Positions 1-7,913 of a DNA stretch of 64,000 nt are shown piece after piece. Position numbers and translations under genes: made by a program. The first letter of the stretch is position 1; every line of letters begins with the position of its first letter. The stretch comes from Oceanicella sp. SM1341 (GTDB lineage: Bacteria > Pseudomonadota > Alphaproteobacteria > Rhodobacterales > Rhodobacteraceae). The notes under the pieces were generated by a model that had not been told where the DNA came from, searched no databases, and was given only the letters and a program-made list of their open reading frames with translations. The stretch spans positions 120,036 to 184,035 of the forward strand of contig NZ_QRGC01000008.1 of assembly GCF_003448965.1 (NCBI RefSeq), read 5' to 3'.

Positions 1-820
1 GGCGCAGGTTGTCCGAGAGCGGCCGCGTCGCCACCTGCACCGAGCGCACCGGCACCATGGTGCGCGCCAGCGGCGCGGCGAGATCGCCGGTATAGGCATT
101 GGTCGCCACCACCACCCGCCGGGCGCGCAGCACACCGCCCGCGGTGCGCAGCACATGCACGTCGCCCTCGCGCTCGAGCGCGGTGACCGCCGAGCCGCCA
201 TGCACCACCGCGCCCTGCGCCTGCGCCGCCGCGGCGAGGCCGAGCGCGTAGTTCAGCGGGTGCAGGTTGCCGCCGCGCGGGTCGAACAGCGCGCCCAGGT
301 AGGCGCCCGAGCCGATCATCGCCCCGGTCTCCTCGCGGCTGAGCAGGCGCAGCGGCACGCCGAGGGCATTCCACTGCCGCACCCGCTCGGTGATCACCTT
401 CATCGAGGCGGCATCATGCGCGGGCTGCACCCAGCCGGGCTGCACCGCGTCGCAGGCGATGCCGTGGCGGCGGATGATGTCGAACACCAGGTCCGGCGCG
501 CCGGAGGAGAGCCGCAGCATGCGCCCGCCCATCTCCGCGCCGAAGCGGGCGACCACCGCCTCCGGGTCCTCCTTCAGGCCGGGGTTCACCTGGCCCCCGT
601 TGCGCCCCGAGGCGCCCCAGCCGGGGCTCTGCGCCTCCAGCACCGTCGCCCGCACGCCGCGCTCCGCGAGATGCAGCGCGGTGGAGAGGCCGGTGAAACC
701 GCCCCCCACGATGGCCACCTCGGTCTCCGCCGCGCCGCTGAGCGGCGGGGTGTGCGGGGCGGGATTGGCGGTCGCGGTATACAGGCTGTCGGCCACCACC
801 GGGCGTTCGTCGGGGATCAT
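1..820 (-). CDS. FAD-dependent amine oxidoreductase (DAO family), 3' end outside window
   Basis: Likely oxidises a primary or gamma-glutamylated amine with FAD, as gamma-glutamylputrescine oxidase (PuuB) does; the substrate is inferred from the neighbours. About 273 residues are visible. The Rossmann dinucleotide motif VAIVGGGFTGLS lies near residues 35-46, followed by the DAO signatures EAQSPGWGASGRNGGQ and, further on, VVVATNAYTG. The ATG at 820 is the first in-frame start before the conserved core. It shares its strand with the XRE/cupin regulator, but a 320-bp gap filled by a hairpin array separates them, so separate transcription is possible. The C-terminal substrate-binding part lies beyond base 1, so PuuB, D-amino-acid dehydrogenase and other DAO enzymes cannot be told apart. 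Family is secure, substrate is inference. Confidence 0.85.
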   Translation of the reverse strand, partial: MIPDERPVVADSLYTATANPAPHTPPLSGAAETEVAIVGGGFTGLSTALHLAERGVRATVLEAQSPGWGASGRNGGQVNPGLKEDPEAVVARFGAEMGGRMLRLSSGAPDLVFDIIRRHGIACDAVQPGWVQPAHDAASMKVITERVRQWNALGVPLRLLSREETGAMIGSGAYLGALFDPRGGNLHPLNYALGLAAAAQAQGAVVHGGSAVTALEREGDVHVLRTAGGVLRARRVVVATNAYTGDLAAPLARTMVPVRSVQVATRPLSDNLR

Positions 821-875
821 CGCATCGGGTCCTTGCGCTGCGCCCCGCCGGCGCGGGCCGGGCGGGAGCGGATGT

Positions 876-1108
876 GCCGGCTGGCGCCGGCGAGTGGGTC
901 TTGCCGGCCTCCGCCGGGGGATCTTGTCTGCCGGCTGGCGCCGGCGCGTAGCATCTGCCGGCGTCCGCCGGCGGGTAACGGTTGCCGGCTGGCGCCGGCG
1001 GGGTCAGGGGCGCCGGCTCGCGCCGGCGGAAGAGAGCGCCGGCTTGCGCCGGCTCCGGCGGACTGCCGGCGGGCCGGCAGGTTGCCTGTCTGCCGGCTGG
1101 CGCCGGCG
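876..1108. repeat. Nine-unit tandem array of GC-rich hairpins, 27-bp period
   Basis: Nine inverted repeats of the type GCCGGCTGGCGCCGGC begin at 876, 903, 930, 957, 984, 1012, 1038, 1065 and 1092, a period of 27 bp with two 1-bp slips. The arms are conserved and the roughly 11 bp between hairpins vary. The array fills the gap between the XRE/cupin regulator stop and the start of the DAO gene, so it lies in the upstream region of the latter. The period is a multiple of three and one minus-strand frame reads an Ala/Pro-rich nonapeptide repeat, but that frame is out of phase with the DAO gene. Function unknown; RNA hairpins or protein binding are possible. Confidence 0.9.
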
Positions 1109-1139
1109 GGTCCGGTCCGCGCACGGGCAGGCGTCCGGC

Positions 1140-1796
1140 TCAGTAGAACGCCGGGCTCCCCACCCAGATCACGTCCGCCTCCTCCGGCCCCTCGTTCCAG
1201 AAGCGGATCATCTCGGTGGCCTCGAAGGCGAAACTGTCGCCGCCGTGCAGCAGGTGCAACCGCCCGCCGATCTCGAGCGAGAGCGTGCCCGCCAGCACCG
1301 TGCCGCATTTCGCCCCCTCGGGGTGGTTGTAGGGCGCCTCGCCGCTGCTGCCGCCGGGGCGGATGAGCATGCGCATCATCTGCACCCTGCGGCAGGCATC
1401 GGGGGTGAGCATTTCCTTGATCATGCCGCGCGCGCTCAGGTCCAGCACCCGGCGCGCGCCGCGGCGCACGATGCAGGCCTCCTCCGGCGCGGCACCGGCG
1501 GGGCCGGAATTGTCGAACAGCCAGCTCGCCGGCATGTCGAGCGCGGCACAGAGCGCCACCATCGTCTCGAGCGAGGGCGCGGAGATGCCGCGCTCCACCT
1601 GGCTCAGCAGCGCGGCCGACACGCCGGCCCGCCCCGCCACCTCCTGCAGCGACAGCTGCCGCAGCTTGCGCCGGTCGCGCAGCCGCGCCCCGATGCGCGC
1701 GGCCCCCTGCGCCGCCTCCCCGGCCGGGGCCGGCGCCTCACCCTCCGGGCCCCGGCGGGGGCCCGGCTCACGCCGGGAGGAAGTTTTCGTGGTCAA
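1140..1796 (-). CDS. XRE-cupin transcriptional regulator, PuuR-like
   Basis: DNA-binding regulator of 218 residues. A Xre-type helix-turn-helix lies near residues 36-90 (LRDRRKLRQLSLQEVAGRAG, then LLSQVERGISAPSLETM). A C-terminal cupin spans about residues 135-215 (GEAPYNHPEGAKCGTVLAGT, later LLHGGDSFAFEA), presumably sensing a small ligand. This architecture is shared with PuuR, the putrescine-responsive repressor. The start is a TTG at 1796 with GGAG ten bases upstream; no ATG lies in frame nearby, so the start is moderately certain. It is divergent from the PotFGHI-type operon and a 13-bp dyad overlaps its start codon, suggesting that it represses itself and the transporter. Function is from family and context; the ligand is not shown. 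Confidence 0.85.
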   Translation of the reverse strand: MTTKTSSRREPGPRRGPEGEAPAPAGEAAQGAARIGARLRDRRKLRQLSLQEVAGRAGVSAALLSQVERGISAPSLETMVALCAALDMPASWLFDNSGPAGAAPEEACIVRRGARRVLDLSARGMIKEMLTPDACRRVQMMRMLIRPGGSSGEAPYNHPEGAKCGTVLAGTLSLEIGGRLHLLHGGDSFAFEATEMIRFWNEGPEEADVIWVGSPAFY

Positions 1797-1854
1797 AATT
1801 TGACAACTCCATGATTCTCATTTCAAGCTGTAACAATCAGGACAAAATTTCAAC
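1792..1854. promoter_or_regulatory. Divergent promoter region with two AT-rich operator-like dyads
   Basis: The AT-rich gap between the XRE/cupin gene and the binding-protein gene holds the dyad GTCAAAATTTGAC at 1792-1804 and a related element GACAAAATTTCAAC at 1841-1854. The first overlaps the regulator start codon, the second sits about 25 bp before the transporter start codon. Two similar sites in a divergent promoter next to an XRE repressor suggest its operators. This is inference; no footprint exists here. Confidence 0.5.
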
Positions 1855-1879
1855 AACACTGAAATCGACAGGGTAAAAG

Positions 1880-2938
1880 ATGAAGCACGCACTCTCCGCC
1901 TCCGCGGCGCTGATGGCCGGTGGCATGAGCCTGGCCGGCATGATGGCCCTCCCCGCCCTCGCGCAGGACAGTCTCACCTTCACCTCCTACGGCGGCACCT
2001 ACCAGGAAGCACAGCGCAAGGCCCTGCTCGACCCGGTGGAGGAGGAGATGGGCATCACCATCCGCGAGGACACGCTCACCGGCATCGCCGAGGTGCGCGC
2101 CCAGGTGCTGGCCGGCGCCGTCACCTGGGACATCGTCGACCTCGGGGTGAACGACTGCGCCCTCGCCCAGGCCGAGGGCCTTTTCGAACCGCTGGATTAT
2201 TCGATTATCTCCACGGAAGGCTTCAAGGACACGGCCTATGCCGAGACCTGGGCCGGCACCATCTACTACTCCACCACGCTGGCCTATAACCCCGAGTATC
2301 TCGAGGCGAAACCGCAGAGCTGGGCCGACTTCTGGGACGTGGAGAATTTCCCCGGTGCGCGCGCCCTGCAGAACACCCCCGGCGGCAATCTCGAGATCGC
2401 GCTCATGGCCGACGGCGTCGCCCCGGAGGATGTCTACCCGATGCTCGAGACCCCCGAGGGCATCGACCGCGCCTTCGCCAAGCTCGAGGAGATCAAGCCC
2501 GACATCGCCGTGTGGTGGACCACCGGCGCACAGTCCGCCCAGCTCATCGCCGACGGCGAGGTCGACATGGAATCGATCTGGAACGGCCGGCTCGACGCGG
2601 TGAAGGCCTCCGGCGTGCCGGCGGAGCAGACCTTCAACCAGGCCATCCTCGCGCTCGACTGCCTCGCCATCCCCAAGGGCGCGCCCAACAAGGACCTGGC
2701 GATGAAGGTGCTCGGCCGCATCCTCGCGCCCGACCTGCAGGCAAACCTGCCGGCGCTGATCAACTACGGCCCCACCACCTCGCTCGCCTTCGACGAGGGC
2801 AAGATCACCGAGGAGCAGACCGCCATCAGCCCCTCCGCGCCCGAGAACATCGCGCTGCAGCTGCCCACCGACCCCGACTTCTGGGCCGCCAACCGCCCCG
2901 CCATCCAGGAGCGCTGGGACGCCTTCATGACGCAGTGA
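1880..2938 (+). CDS. Periplasmic polyamine/spermidine-type ABC substrate-binding protein
   Basis: Captures the substrate for the ABC importer encoded by the next three genes. The 352-residue product has a signal peptide with likely cleavage after ALA near residue 28 (ALPALA, then QDSLTFTSYGG). The mature start and the GGTYQEAQRKA segment fit the PotD/PotF type (periplasmic binding protein-like, SBP_bac_8). The length is normal. A CAGGG ribosome site precedes the ATG at 1880. It is first in the order SBP, ATPase, permease, permease. With a PuuR-like regulator and an amine oxidase next door, putrescine or another polyamine or opine-like amine is the likely substrate; the sequence alone does not separate these. 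Confidence 0.85.
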   Translation: MKHALSASAALMAGGMSLAGMMALPALAQDSLTFTSYGGTYQEAQRKALLDPVEEEMGITIREDTLTGIAEVRAQVLAGAVTWDIVDLGVNDCALAQAEGLFEPLDYSIISTEGFKDTAYAETWAGTIYYSTTLAYNPEYLEAKPQSWADFWDVENFPGARALQNTPGGNLEIALMADGVAPEDVYPMLETPEGIDRAFAKLEEIKPDIAVWWTTGAQSAQLIADGEVDMESIWNGRLDAVKASGVPAEQTFNQAILALDCLAIPKGAPNKDLAMKVLGRILAPDLQANLPALINYGPTTSLAFDEGKITEEQTAISPSAPENIALQLPTDPDFWAANRPAIQERWDAFMTQ

Positions 2939-3020
2939 GCCCCGCGCTCACCCAAGGGGCCCGGCCGCCCGCGGCCGGCCCCGCATCGCGCTTTCCCCAG
3001 GCACAGGAGACAGCCCCCGG

Positions 3021-4139
3021 ATGACCCCCCTTGCCGCCACGGCCCCCGCCCCCGCAGCCACCGCGCCCGCCCCCCGGGCCGAGCCCATCGCCATCACCGG
3101 CGTCACCAAGACCTACGGGCTGTTCCACGCCCTCGAGGACGTGAACCTCGAGATCGGCGCCGGCGAGTTCCTCACCCTGCTCGGCCCCTCCGGCTCGGGC
3201 AAGACCACGCTGCTGATGGTGCTCGCCGGCTTCACCCGCCCCAGCCGCGGCCGGCTCACCGTGGGCGGCACCGACATGACCCGCGTCGCCCCCCACAAGC
3301 GCGACTTCGGCATGGTCTTCCAGAATTACGCGCTCTTTCCCCACATGAACGTGGCGGCGAACGTGGCCTACCCGCTGAAGCTGCGCCGCCTGCCCCGCGC
3401 GCAGGTGGAGGCGCAGGTGCGCCGCGCGCTCGACCTCGTGCAGCTCTCCCACCTCGCCGATCGCAACATCTCCGCCCTCTCCGGCGGCCAGAAACAGCGC
3501 ATCGCGCTGGCCCGCGCCGTGGTGTTCGAGCCCCGGGTGCTGCTGATGGACGAGCCGCTCTCCGCGCTCGACAAGAACCTGCGCGAGCGCATGCAGATCG
3601 AGATCCGCGCCCTGCACGACAAGCTCGGCATCACCACGGTCTACGTGACGCACGACCAGCGCGAGGCCCTCACCATGTCCGACCGGATCGTGGTGATCGA
3701 CCGCGGCCGCGTCTCGCAGGTCGACACGCCGCGCGCGCTCTACGAGCGCCCCGCAAACGCCTTCGTGGCCGATTTCATCGGCGAATCCACCCTGCTGCCG
3801 GTCACCCCCGGCCCAGGCGGCCACGCCTTCGAGGGCACGCCCCTCAAGACCTCCCGCCCGGTGGCCGACGCGGCCTTCCTCGTCATCCGCCCGGAGAAGC
3901 TCGAGTTCGCCGAGCCCGGCATGGAGGCGGAGCACAACCTCTTCACCGGCCTGCTGAAATCGGTGATCTACCAGGGCGAGACCCTGCTGGCGCAGGTCGA
4001 TATCGGCGCCGACCAGGTGATCATGCTGCGCCGCACCACGCGCCGCGAGATCCTCGCCCGCATGCCCGAGCCCGGCCAGCGCATCACCCTCGCGCTGCAC
4101 GCCGATGACACGATCCTCGTGCCGGAGCGCCCGGCATGA
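3021..4139 (+). CDS. ABC transporter ATPase, PotA/PotG type
   Basis: Hydrolyses ATP for uptake through the two following permeases. The 372-residue product has Walker A GPSGSGKTT (residues ~58-66), Q-loop VFQNYALFPH, signature LSGGQKQR (~154-161), Walker B VLLMDEPLSALD and the switch histidine in VYVTHDQ. A TOBE-like C-terminal domain from about residue 280 matches the PotA/PotG and other group-3 importers. An Ala/Pro-rich stretch of about 20 residues precedes the nucleotide-binding domain. The AGGAGA ribosome site supports the ATG at 3021. The stop overlaps the next gene by ATGA, indicating translational coupling. Confidence 0.93.
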   Translation: MTPLAATAPAPAATAPAPRAEPIAITGVTKTYGLFHALEDVNLEIGAGEFLTLLGPSGSGKTTLLMVLAGFTRPSRGRLTVGGTDMTRVAPHKRDFGMVFQNYALFPHMNVAANVAYPLKLRRLPRAQVEAQVRRALDLVQLSHLADRNISALSGGQKQRIALARAVVFEPRVLLMDEPLSALDKNLRERMQIEIRALHDKLGITTVYVTHDQREALTMSDRIVVIDRGRVSQVDTPRALYERPANAFVADFIGESTLLPVTPGPGGHAFEGTPLKTSRPVADAAFLVIRPEKLEFAEPGMEAEHNLFTGLLKSVIYQGETLLAQVDIGADQVIMLRRTTRREILARMPEPGQRITLALHADDTILVPERPA

Positions 4140-5083
4140 CCGCGGCGCCCGATACCACCACCCGCCTGCCCCGCGCCCGCGAGGCCGAGGGCGACACGCA
4201 GGCCCGCGCCCGTGAGGGCGACACACAGGCCCGCCGCATCCGCCGCGAGGAGCTGCGCGACCGGCTCTCCCTCGCCGCCCTCTCGCTGCCCGCGCTGCTG
4301 CTGGTGGGGGTGCTGGTGTTCCTGCCGGTGGGCTGGCTGTTCGGGCTGTCGCTGGTCTCGGAGGGGCAGTTCAGCTTCATCCACTACCAGCGCCTGCTCG
4401 AGCCCGCCTATCGCAACATCTTCTCGATGACCTTCGAGATCAGCTTCCTCGTCACCGCGCTGGCCCTCCTGCTGGGCTACCCGCTCTCCTACCTGCTCAG
4501 CCAGATGCCGCCGCGCGCCGCCGCGCTGCTGATGATCCTGGTGATGCTGCCGTTCTGGACCTCGATCCTGGTGCGCACCTATGCCTGGATGGTGCTGCTG
4601 CAGCGCCGCGGGCTGGTGAACGGCTGGCTCATCGACCTCGGCCTCATCGACACGCCGCTGCGGCTGGTGAACAACTACACCGGCACGGTGATCGGCATGC
4701 TGCACGTGATGCTGCCCTTCATGGTGCTGCCGCTGTTCTCCTCGCTGCGCGCGGTCGACGTGTCGCTGATGCGCGCGGCCTCCAGCCTCGGCGCCGGGCC
4801 GGTGAAGGCGTTCTGGACCGTGTTCTTCCCGCTCTCGCTGCCCGGCGTGATGGCCGGCAGCCTGCTGGTGTTCGTGCTCTGCCTCGGCTTCTACGTGACA
4901 CCGGCGCTGCTCGGCGGCGGCAAGGTGATCATGGTGTCGATGAAGATCCAGCAGAACGCGGCGATGTATTTCGACTGGGGCGCCGCCTCCGCCCTCGGCG
5001 TGGTGCTGCTCGGGGTCACGGTGGCGCTGTTCTGGCTGCTCGGCCGCGTCACGCGCATCGAGCGCGTCTTCGGAGGGCTCTGA
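4136..5083 (+). CDS. ABC transporter permease, PotB/PotH type
   Basis: Inner-membrane permease of 315 residues with about six membrane segments after a charged, arginine-rich N-terminus of some 40 residues. The coupling (EAA) loop near residues 205-225 reads VDVSLMRAASSLGAGPVKAF, the form usual for PotB/PotH proteins. It overlaps the ATPase gene by four bases (ATGA), and the second permease follows after one base. Near residues 20-35 an EGDTQAR peptide is duplicated, reflecting a short direct repeat in the DNA around 4190-4230; otherwise it looks like a standard family member. Confidence 0.92.
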   Translation: MTAAPDTTTRLPRAREAEGDTQARAREGDTQARRIRREELRDRLSLAALSLPALLLVGVLVFLPVGWLFGLSLVSEGQFSFIHYQRLLEPAYRNIFSMTFEISFLVTALALLLGYPLSYLLSQMPPRAAALLMILVMLPFWTSILVRTYAWMVLLQRRGLVNGWLIDLGLIDTPLRLVNNYTGTVIGMLHVMLPFMVLPLFSSLRAVDVSLMRAASSLGAGPVKAFWTVFFPLSLPGVMAGSLLVFVLCLGFYVTPALLGGGKVIMVSMKIQQNAAMYFDWGAASALGVVLLGVTVALFWLLGRVTRIERVFGGL

Positions 5084-5084
5084 C

Positions 5085-5903
5085 ATGCTGCGTTCGCCCG
5101 CGTCGGAGACGCAAGTCACCCATCTCGGCCGGCTCTGGCTCTACCTCCTGGCGGCCGCGGTGCTGGTGTTCCTCGTGGCGCCGGTGCTGGTGGTGGTGCC
5201 GATGTCCTTCTCGGATTCGCGCTACCTGCGCTTCCCGCCCGAGGGCTTCAGCCTGCGCTGGTACGAGAACTACTTCGCCTCGCTGGAATGGGTGCAGGCC
5301 ACGCTCACCTCCTTCAAGGTGGCCGCCCTCGTCACCCTGCTCGCAACCCCGCTCGGCGTGGCGGCGGCCTACGGGCTCAACCAGTCGCGCCTGCGCGGGG
5401 CGCGGGTGCTCAGCCTGATGCTCATCAGCCCGCTCATCGTGCCGGTGATCATCCTCGCCATCGGGGTGTTCTACCTCTACGCCCGGCTGGAGCTGGTGAA
5501 CACGGTCACCGGGCTGGTGCTGGCGCATGCCGCCCTCGCCCTGCCCTTCGTGGTGGTCACCACCACCTCCGGGCTGCAGCAGTTTGACCCGGCGCAGGAG
5601 CGCGCGGCCCGCAGCCTCGGCGCCAGCCGCTGGACGGCCTTCCTCACCGTCACCCTGCCGCAGCTGCGCGGCGCGGTGGTCTCCGGGGCGCTCTTCGCCT
5701 TCATCACCTCGCTCGACGAGGTGGTGATCTCGGTGTTCATCGCCGGCGGCGAGAACATGACCCTGCCGCGGCGCATGTTCTCCGGCCTGCGCGACCAGGT
5801 CGACCCCACCATCGCCGCCATCTCCTCGATGCTGATCGGGCTCTCGGTGGTGCTGCTGCTGGTCTCCGTGGCGCTCGGGGGGCGCAAGGGCGGGCGGGGC
5901 TGA
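5085..5903 (+). CDS. ABC transporter permease, PotC/PotI type
   Basis: Second membrane subunit of the polyamine-type importer, 272 residues, about six transmembrane helices. The EAA loop reads EERAARSLGASRWTAFLTVTLP-like near residues 165-190 and the SFSDSRYLRFPPEGFSLRWY segment after helix 1 is typical of PotC/PotI. GGAGGG lies ten bases before the ATG at 5085, just inside the end of the preceding gene. It ends the operon; the next gene is convergent with a 19-bp gap. Confidence 0.92.
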   Translation: MLRSPASETQVTHLGRLWLYLLAAAVLVFLVAPVLVVVPMSFSDSRYLRFPPEGFSLRWYENYFASLEWVQATLTSFKVAALVTLLATPLGVAAAYGLNQSRLRGARVLSLMLISPLIVPVIILAIGVFYLYARLELVNTVTGLVLAHAALALPFVVVTTTSGLQQFDPAQERAARSLGASRWTAFLTVTLPQLRGAVVSGALFAFITSLDEVVISVFIAGGENMTLPRRMFSGLRDQVDPTIAAISSMLIGLSVVLLLVSVALGGRKGGRG

Positions 5904-5922
5904 GGCCCCGCCCCTTCCCCGC

Positions 5923-6930
5923 TCAGATATCCACGGCGATCTTGCCGAAATGCCCGCCGCCGGCCTGGAATTCGAAGGCCTCGCGCAGCGCGTCGAGCGG
6001 GAAGTGCCTGTCGATCACCGGGCGGATGCCGGTCGCCTCGAGCGCGGCGACGAAATCCTGCTGCTGGCGCCGGGAGCCGACGATGAGCCCCTGCAGCCGC
6101 TGCTGTTTCGCCATCATCTTGCTGGTCGGCACCTCGCCGCCGCGCCCGGTGAGCACGCCGATCAGCGCGATATGCCCGCCGATGCGCGCCGCGGTGATCG
6201 ACTGGTCGAGCGTGGCCGGCCCGCCCACTTCCACCACATGGTCGACACCCCGCCCCCCGGTGAGGGCCTGCACCTCGGCGCCCCAGTCCGGCGTGCTGCG
6301 GTAGTTGATCACCGCCTCGGCGCCGAGCGCGCGCACCCGCTCCAGCTTCGCGTCCGACGAGGAGGTGGCGATCACCCGCGCGCCCATCGCCCGGGCGATC
6401 TGCAGCGCGTAGATCGACACGCCCCCGGTGCCCAGCACCAGCACCGTGTCGCCGGCCTTCAGCCCGCCGTTGACCACCAGTGCGCGCCAGGCGGTGAGGC
6501 CCGCGGTGGTGATCGTCGCCGCCTCGGCATGCGACCAGCCGCGCGGGGCGCGGGTGAAGGACGTGGCCGGCATGGTCACCCGCTCGCGGGCGAAACCGTC
6601 GATCCCGTCGCCCGGGGTGCCGTTGAAATCGCCCGGGCAGTCGTCGCCGCTCAGCCATTGCGGGAAGAAGCCCGAGACCACGGCATCGCCGGGGGCGAAC
6701 TCCTCCACGCCCGGCCCCACGGCCTCCACCACGCCCGCGCCATCGGCCAGCGGGATGCGCCCGTCCGGCACCCAGTCGGGCTGGCTCGCCACGATCAGGT
6801 CATGGAAGTTGAGCGAGCTCGCATGCACCCGCACCCGGATCTCGCCCGGCCCCGGCTCACGCGGCTCCGGGGCGTCGACGGCCACGAGGTTCTCCAGCCC
6901 GCCCGGGGCGGCAATCTGCACCTGTTTCAT
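5923..6930 (-). CDS. Zinc-type alcohol dehydrogenase / quinone oxidoreductase-like protein
   Basis: MDR-superfamily NAD(P)-dependent oxidoreductase, 335 residues. A GroES-like N-terminal domain (HASSLNFHDLIVASQ, residues ~38-52) is followed by a Rossmann domain with VLVLGTGGVSIYALQIARAMGA near residues 160-181. The usual catalytic zinc cysteine is not seen at the N-terminal position, as in quinone oxidoreductase-like members. I chose the ATG at 6930 because AGGAGCAGGA lies immediately upstream and the family N-terminus (MKQVQI) begins there; an open extension upstream has no support. It is convergent with the Pot-type operon and separated from the next minus-strand gene by the repeat block. 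Substrate unknown. Confidence 0.88.
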   Translation of the reverse strand: MKQVQIAAPGGLENLVAVDAPEPREPGPGEIRVRVHASSLNFHDLIVASQPDWVPDGRIPLADGAGVVEAVGPGVEEFAPGDAVVSGFFPQWLSGDDCPGDFNGTPGDGIDGFARERVTMPATSFTRAPRGWSHAEAATITTAGLTAWRALVVNGGLKAGDTVLVLGTGGVSIYALQIARAMGARVIATSSSDAKLERVRALGAEAVINYRSTPDWGAEVQALTGGRGVDHVVEVGGPATLDQSITAARIGGHIALIGVLTGRGGEVPTSKMMAKQQRLQGLIVGSRRQQQDFVAALEATGIRPVIDRHFPLDALREAFEFQAGGGHFGKIAVDI

Positions 6931-7041
6931 TCCTGCTCCTTCATCCGGATGCCGGGGCGCGATGGCCCTCCTCCGGCAGCTAACCCCCCGCCCCCTCCGT
7001 TTCAACCACGCCCCGCGCGGCACCGAGGGTCGTGCCCGCCC

Positions 7042-7880
7042 CCCGGGTGGGCTGGCCACCCGGGCGAAACGGCCGGGAGGACGCCACCCCCTCCGACACC
7101 TCCGCCGGGCACGAAGGGACGCGCCTGACCCTGGGTGGGCGCATCCACGCCCGTGGTCGGCGGTTTATCCCGCAAGCCCCGGACGAGGGCTGTGCGGCGC
7201 GCGGCATCGCCAACGCGCCCTCCCGGGGGGAGGGTCGGGCGCGGCCCGGGCTGGTCGCCCGGGCGCAAGGGCCGGAGAGGACGCCACCCCCCTCCGACAC
7301 CTCCGCCGGGCACGAAGGGACGCGCCTGACCCTGGGTGGGCGCATCCACGCCCGTGGTCGGCGGTTTATCCCGAAAGCTCCGGACGAGGGGTGTGCGGCG
7401 AGCGGCATCGCCATCGCGCCCTCCCATGGGGAGGGTCGGGCGCGGCCCGGGCTGGTCGCCCGGGCGAAACGGCCGGGGAGGACGCCACCCCCTCCGACAC
7501 CTCCGCCGGGCACGAAGGGACGCGCCCGACCCTGGGCGGGCGCCGCCACGCCCGTGGTCAGCGGTTTATCCCGCAAGCCCCGAACGAAGGCTGTGCAGTG
7601 GGCGGCATCGCCAACGCGCCCTCCCGTGGGGACGGCCGGGCGCGGCCCGGGCTGGTCGCCCAGGCGAAACGGCCGGGGAGGACGCCCCCCTCCGACACCT
7701 CCGCCAGGCACGAAGGGACGCGCCCGACCCTGGGTGGGCGCCGCCACGTCCTTGGTCGGCGGTTTATCCCGAAAGCTCCGGACGACGGCTGAGCGGCTGG
7801 CGGCATCGCCATCGCGCCCTCCCATGGGGAGGGTCGGACGCGGCCCGGGCTGGTCGCCCGGGCGACAGGGCCCAGCCGGG
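7042..7880. repeat. Array of four 200-bp tandem repeats in an intergenic region
   Basis: Four copies begin at about 7080, 7280, 7481 and 7681, each 200-201 bp; a fragment of the unit's end lies at 7042-7079. Conserved marks include TCCGACACCTCCGCC, GGTTTATCCCG and the hairpin-forming CCCTCCCATGGGGAGGG. Copies 1 and 3 share CGCAAGCCCC and GCCAACGCG; copies 2 and 4 share CGAAAGCTCC and GCCATCGCG, so the array looks like a duplicated dimer. Elsewhere copies 1-2 resemble each other and 3-4 resemble each other, hinting at gene conversion. Single inverted copies occur near 10740-10925 and 20116-20295. The long GC-driven open frames across it conflict with both neighbours and are not genes. This 983-bp gap holds no gene that I can support. 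Confidence 0.93.
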
Positions 7881-7913
7881 GGCCGCGGGATGCCGGCCCC
7901 CCGGTCGCCGCCC

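Noticed and set aside
876..1108. Possible CRISPR-like array
   Set aside because: Units are contiguous 27-bp hairpins with short variable linkers rather than repeats with unique spacers, and no cas gene is present.
414..1124. Minus-strand open frame with nonapeptide repeats
   Set aside because: The frame is out of phase with the FAD oxidoreductase gene and its rear half is a shadow of it.
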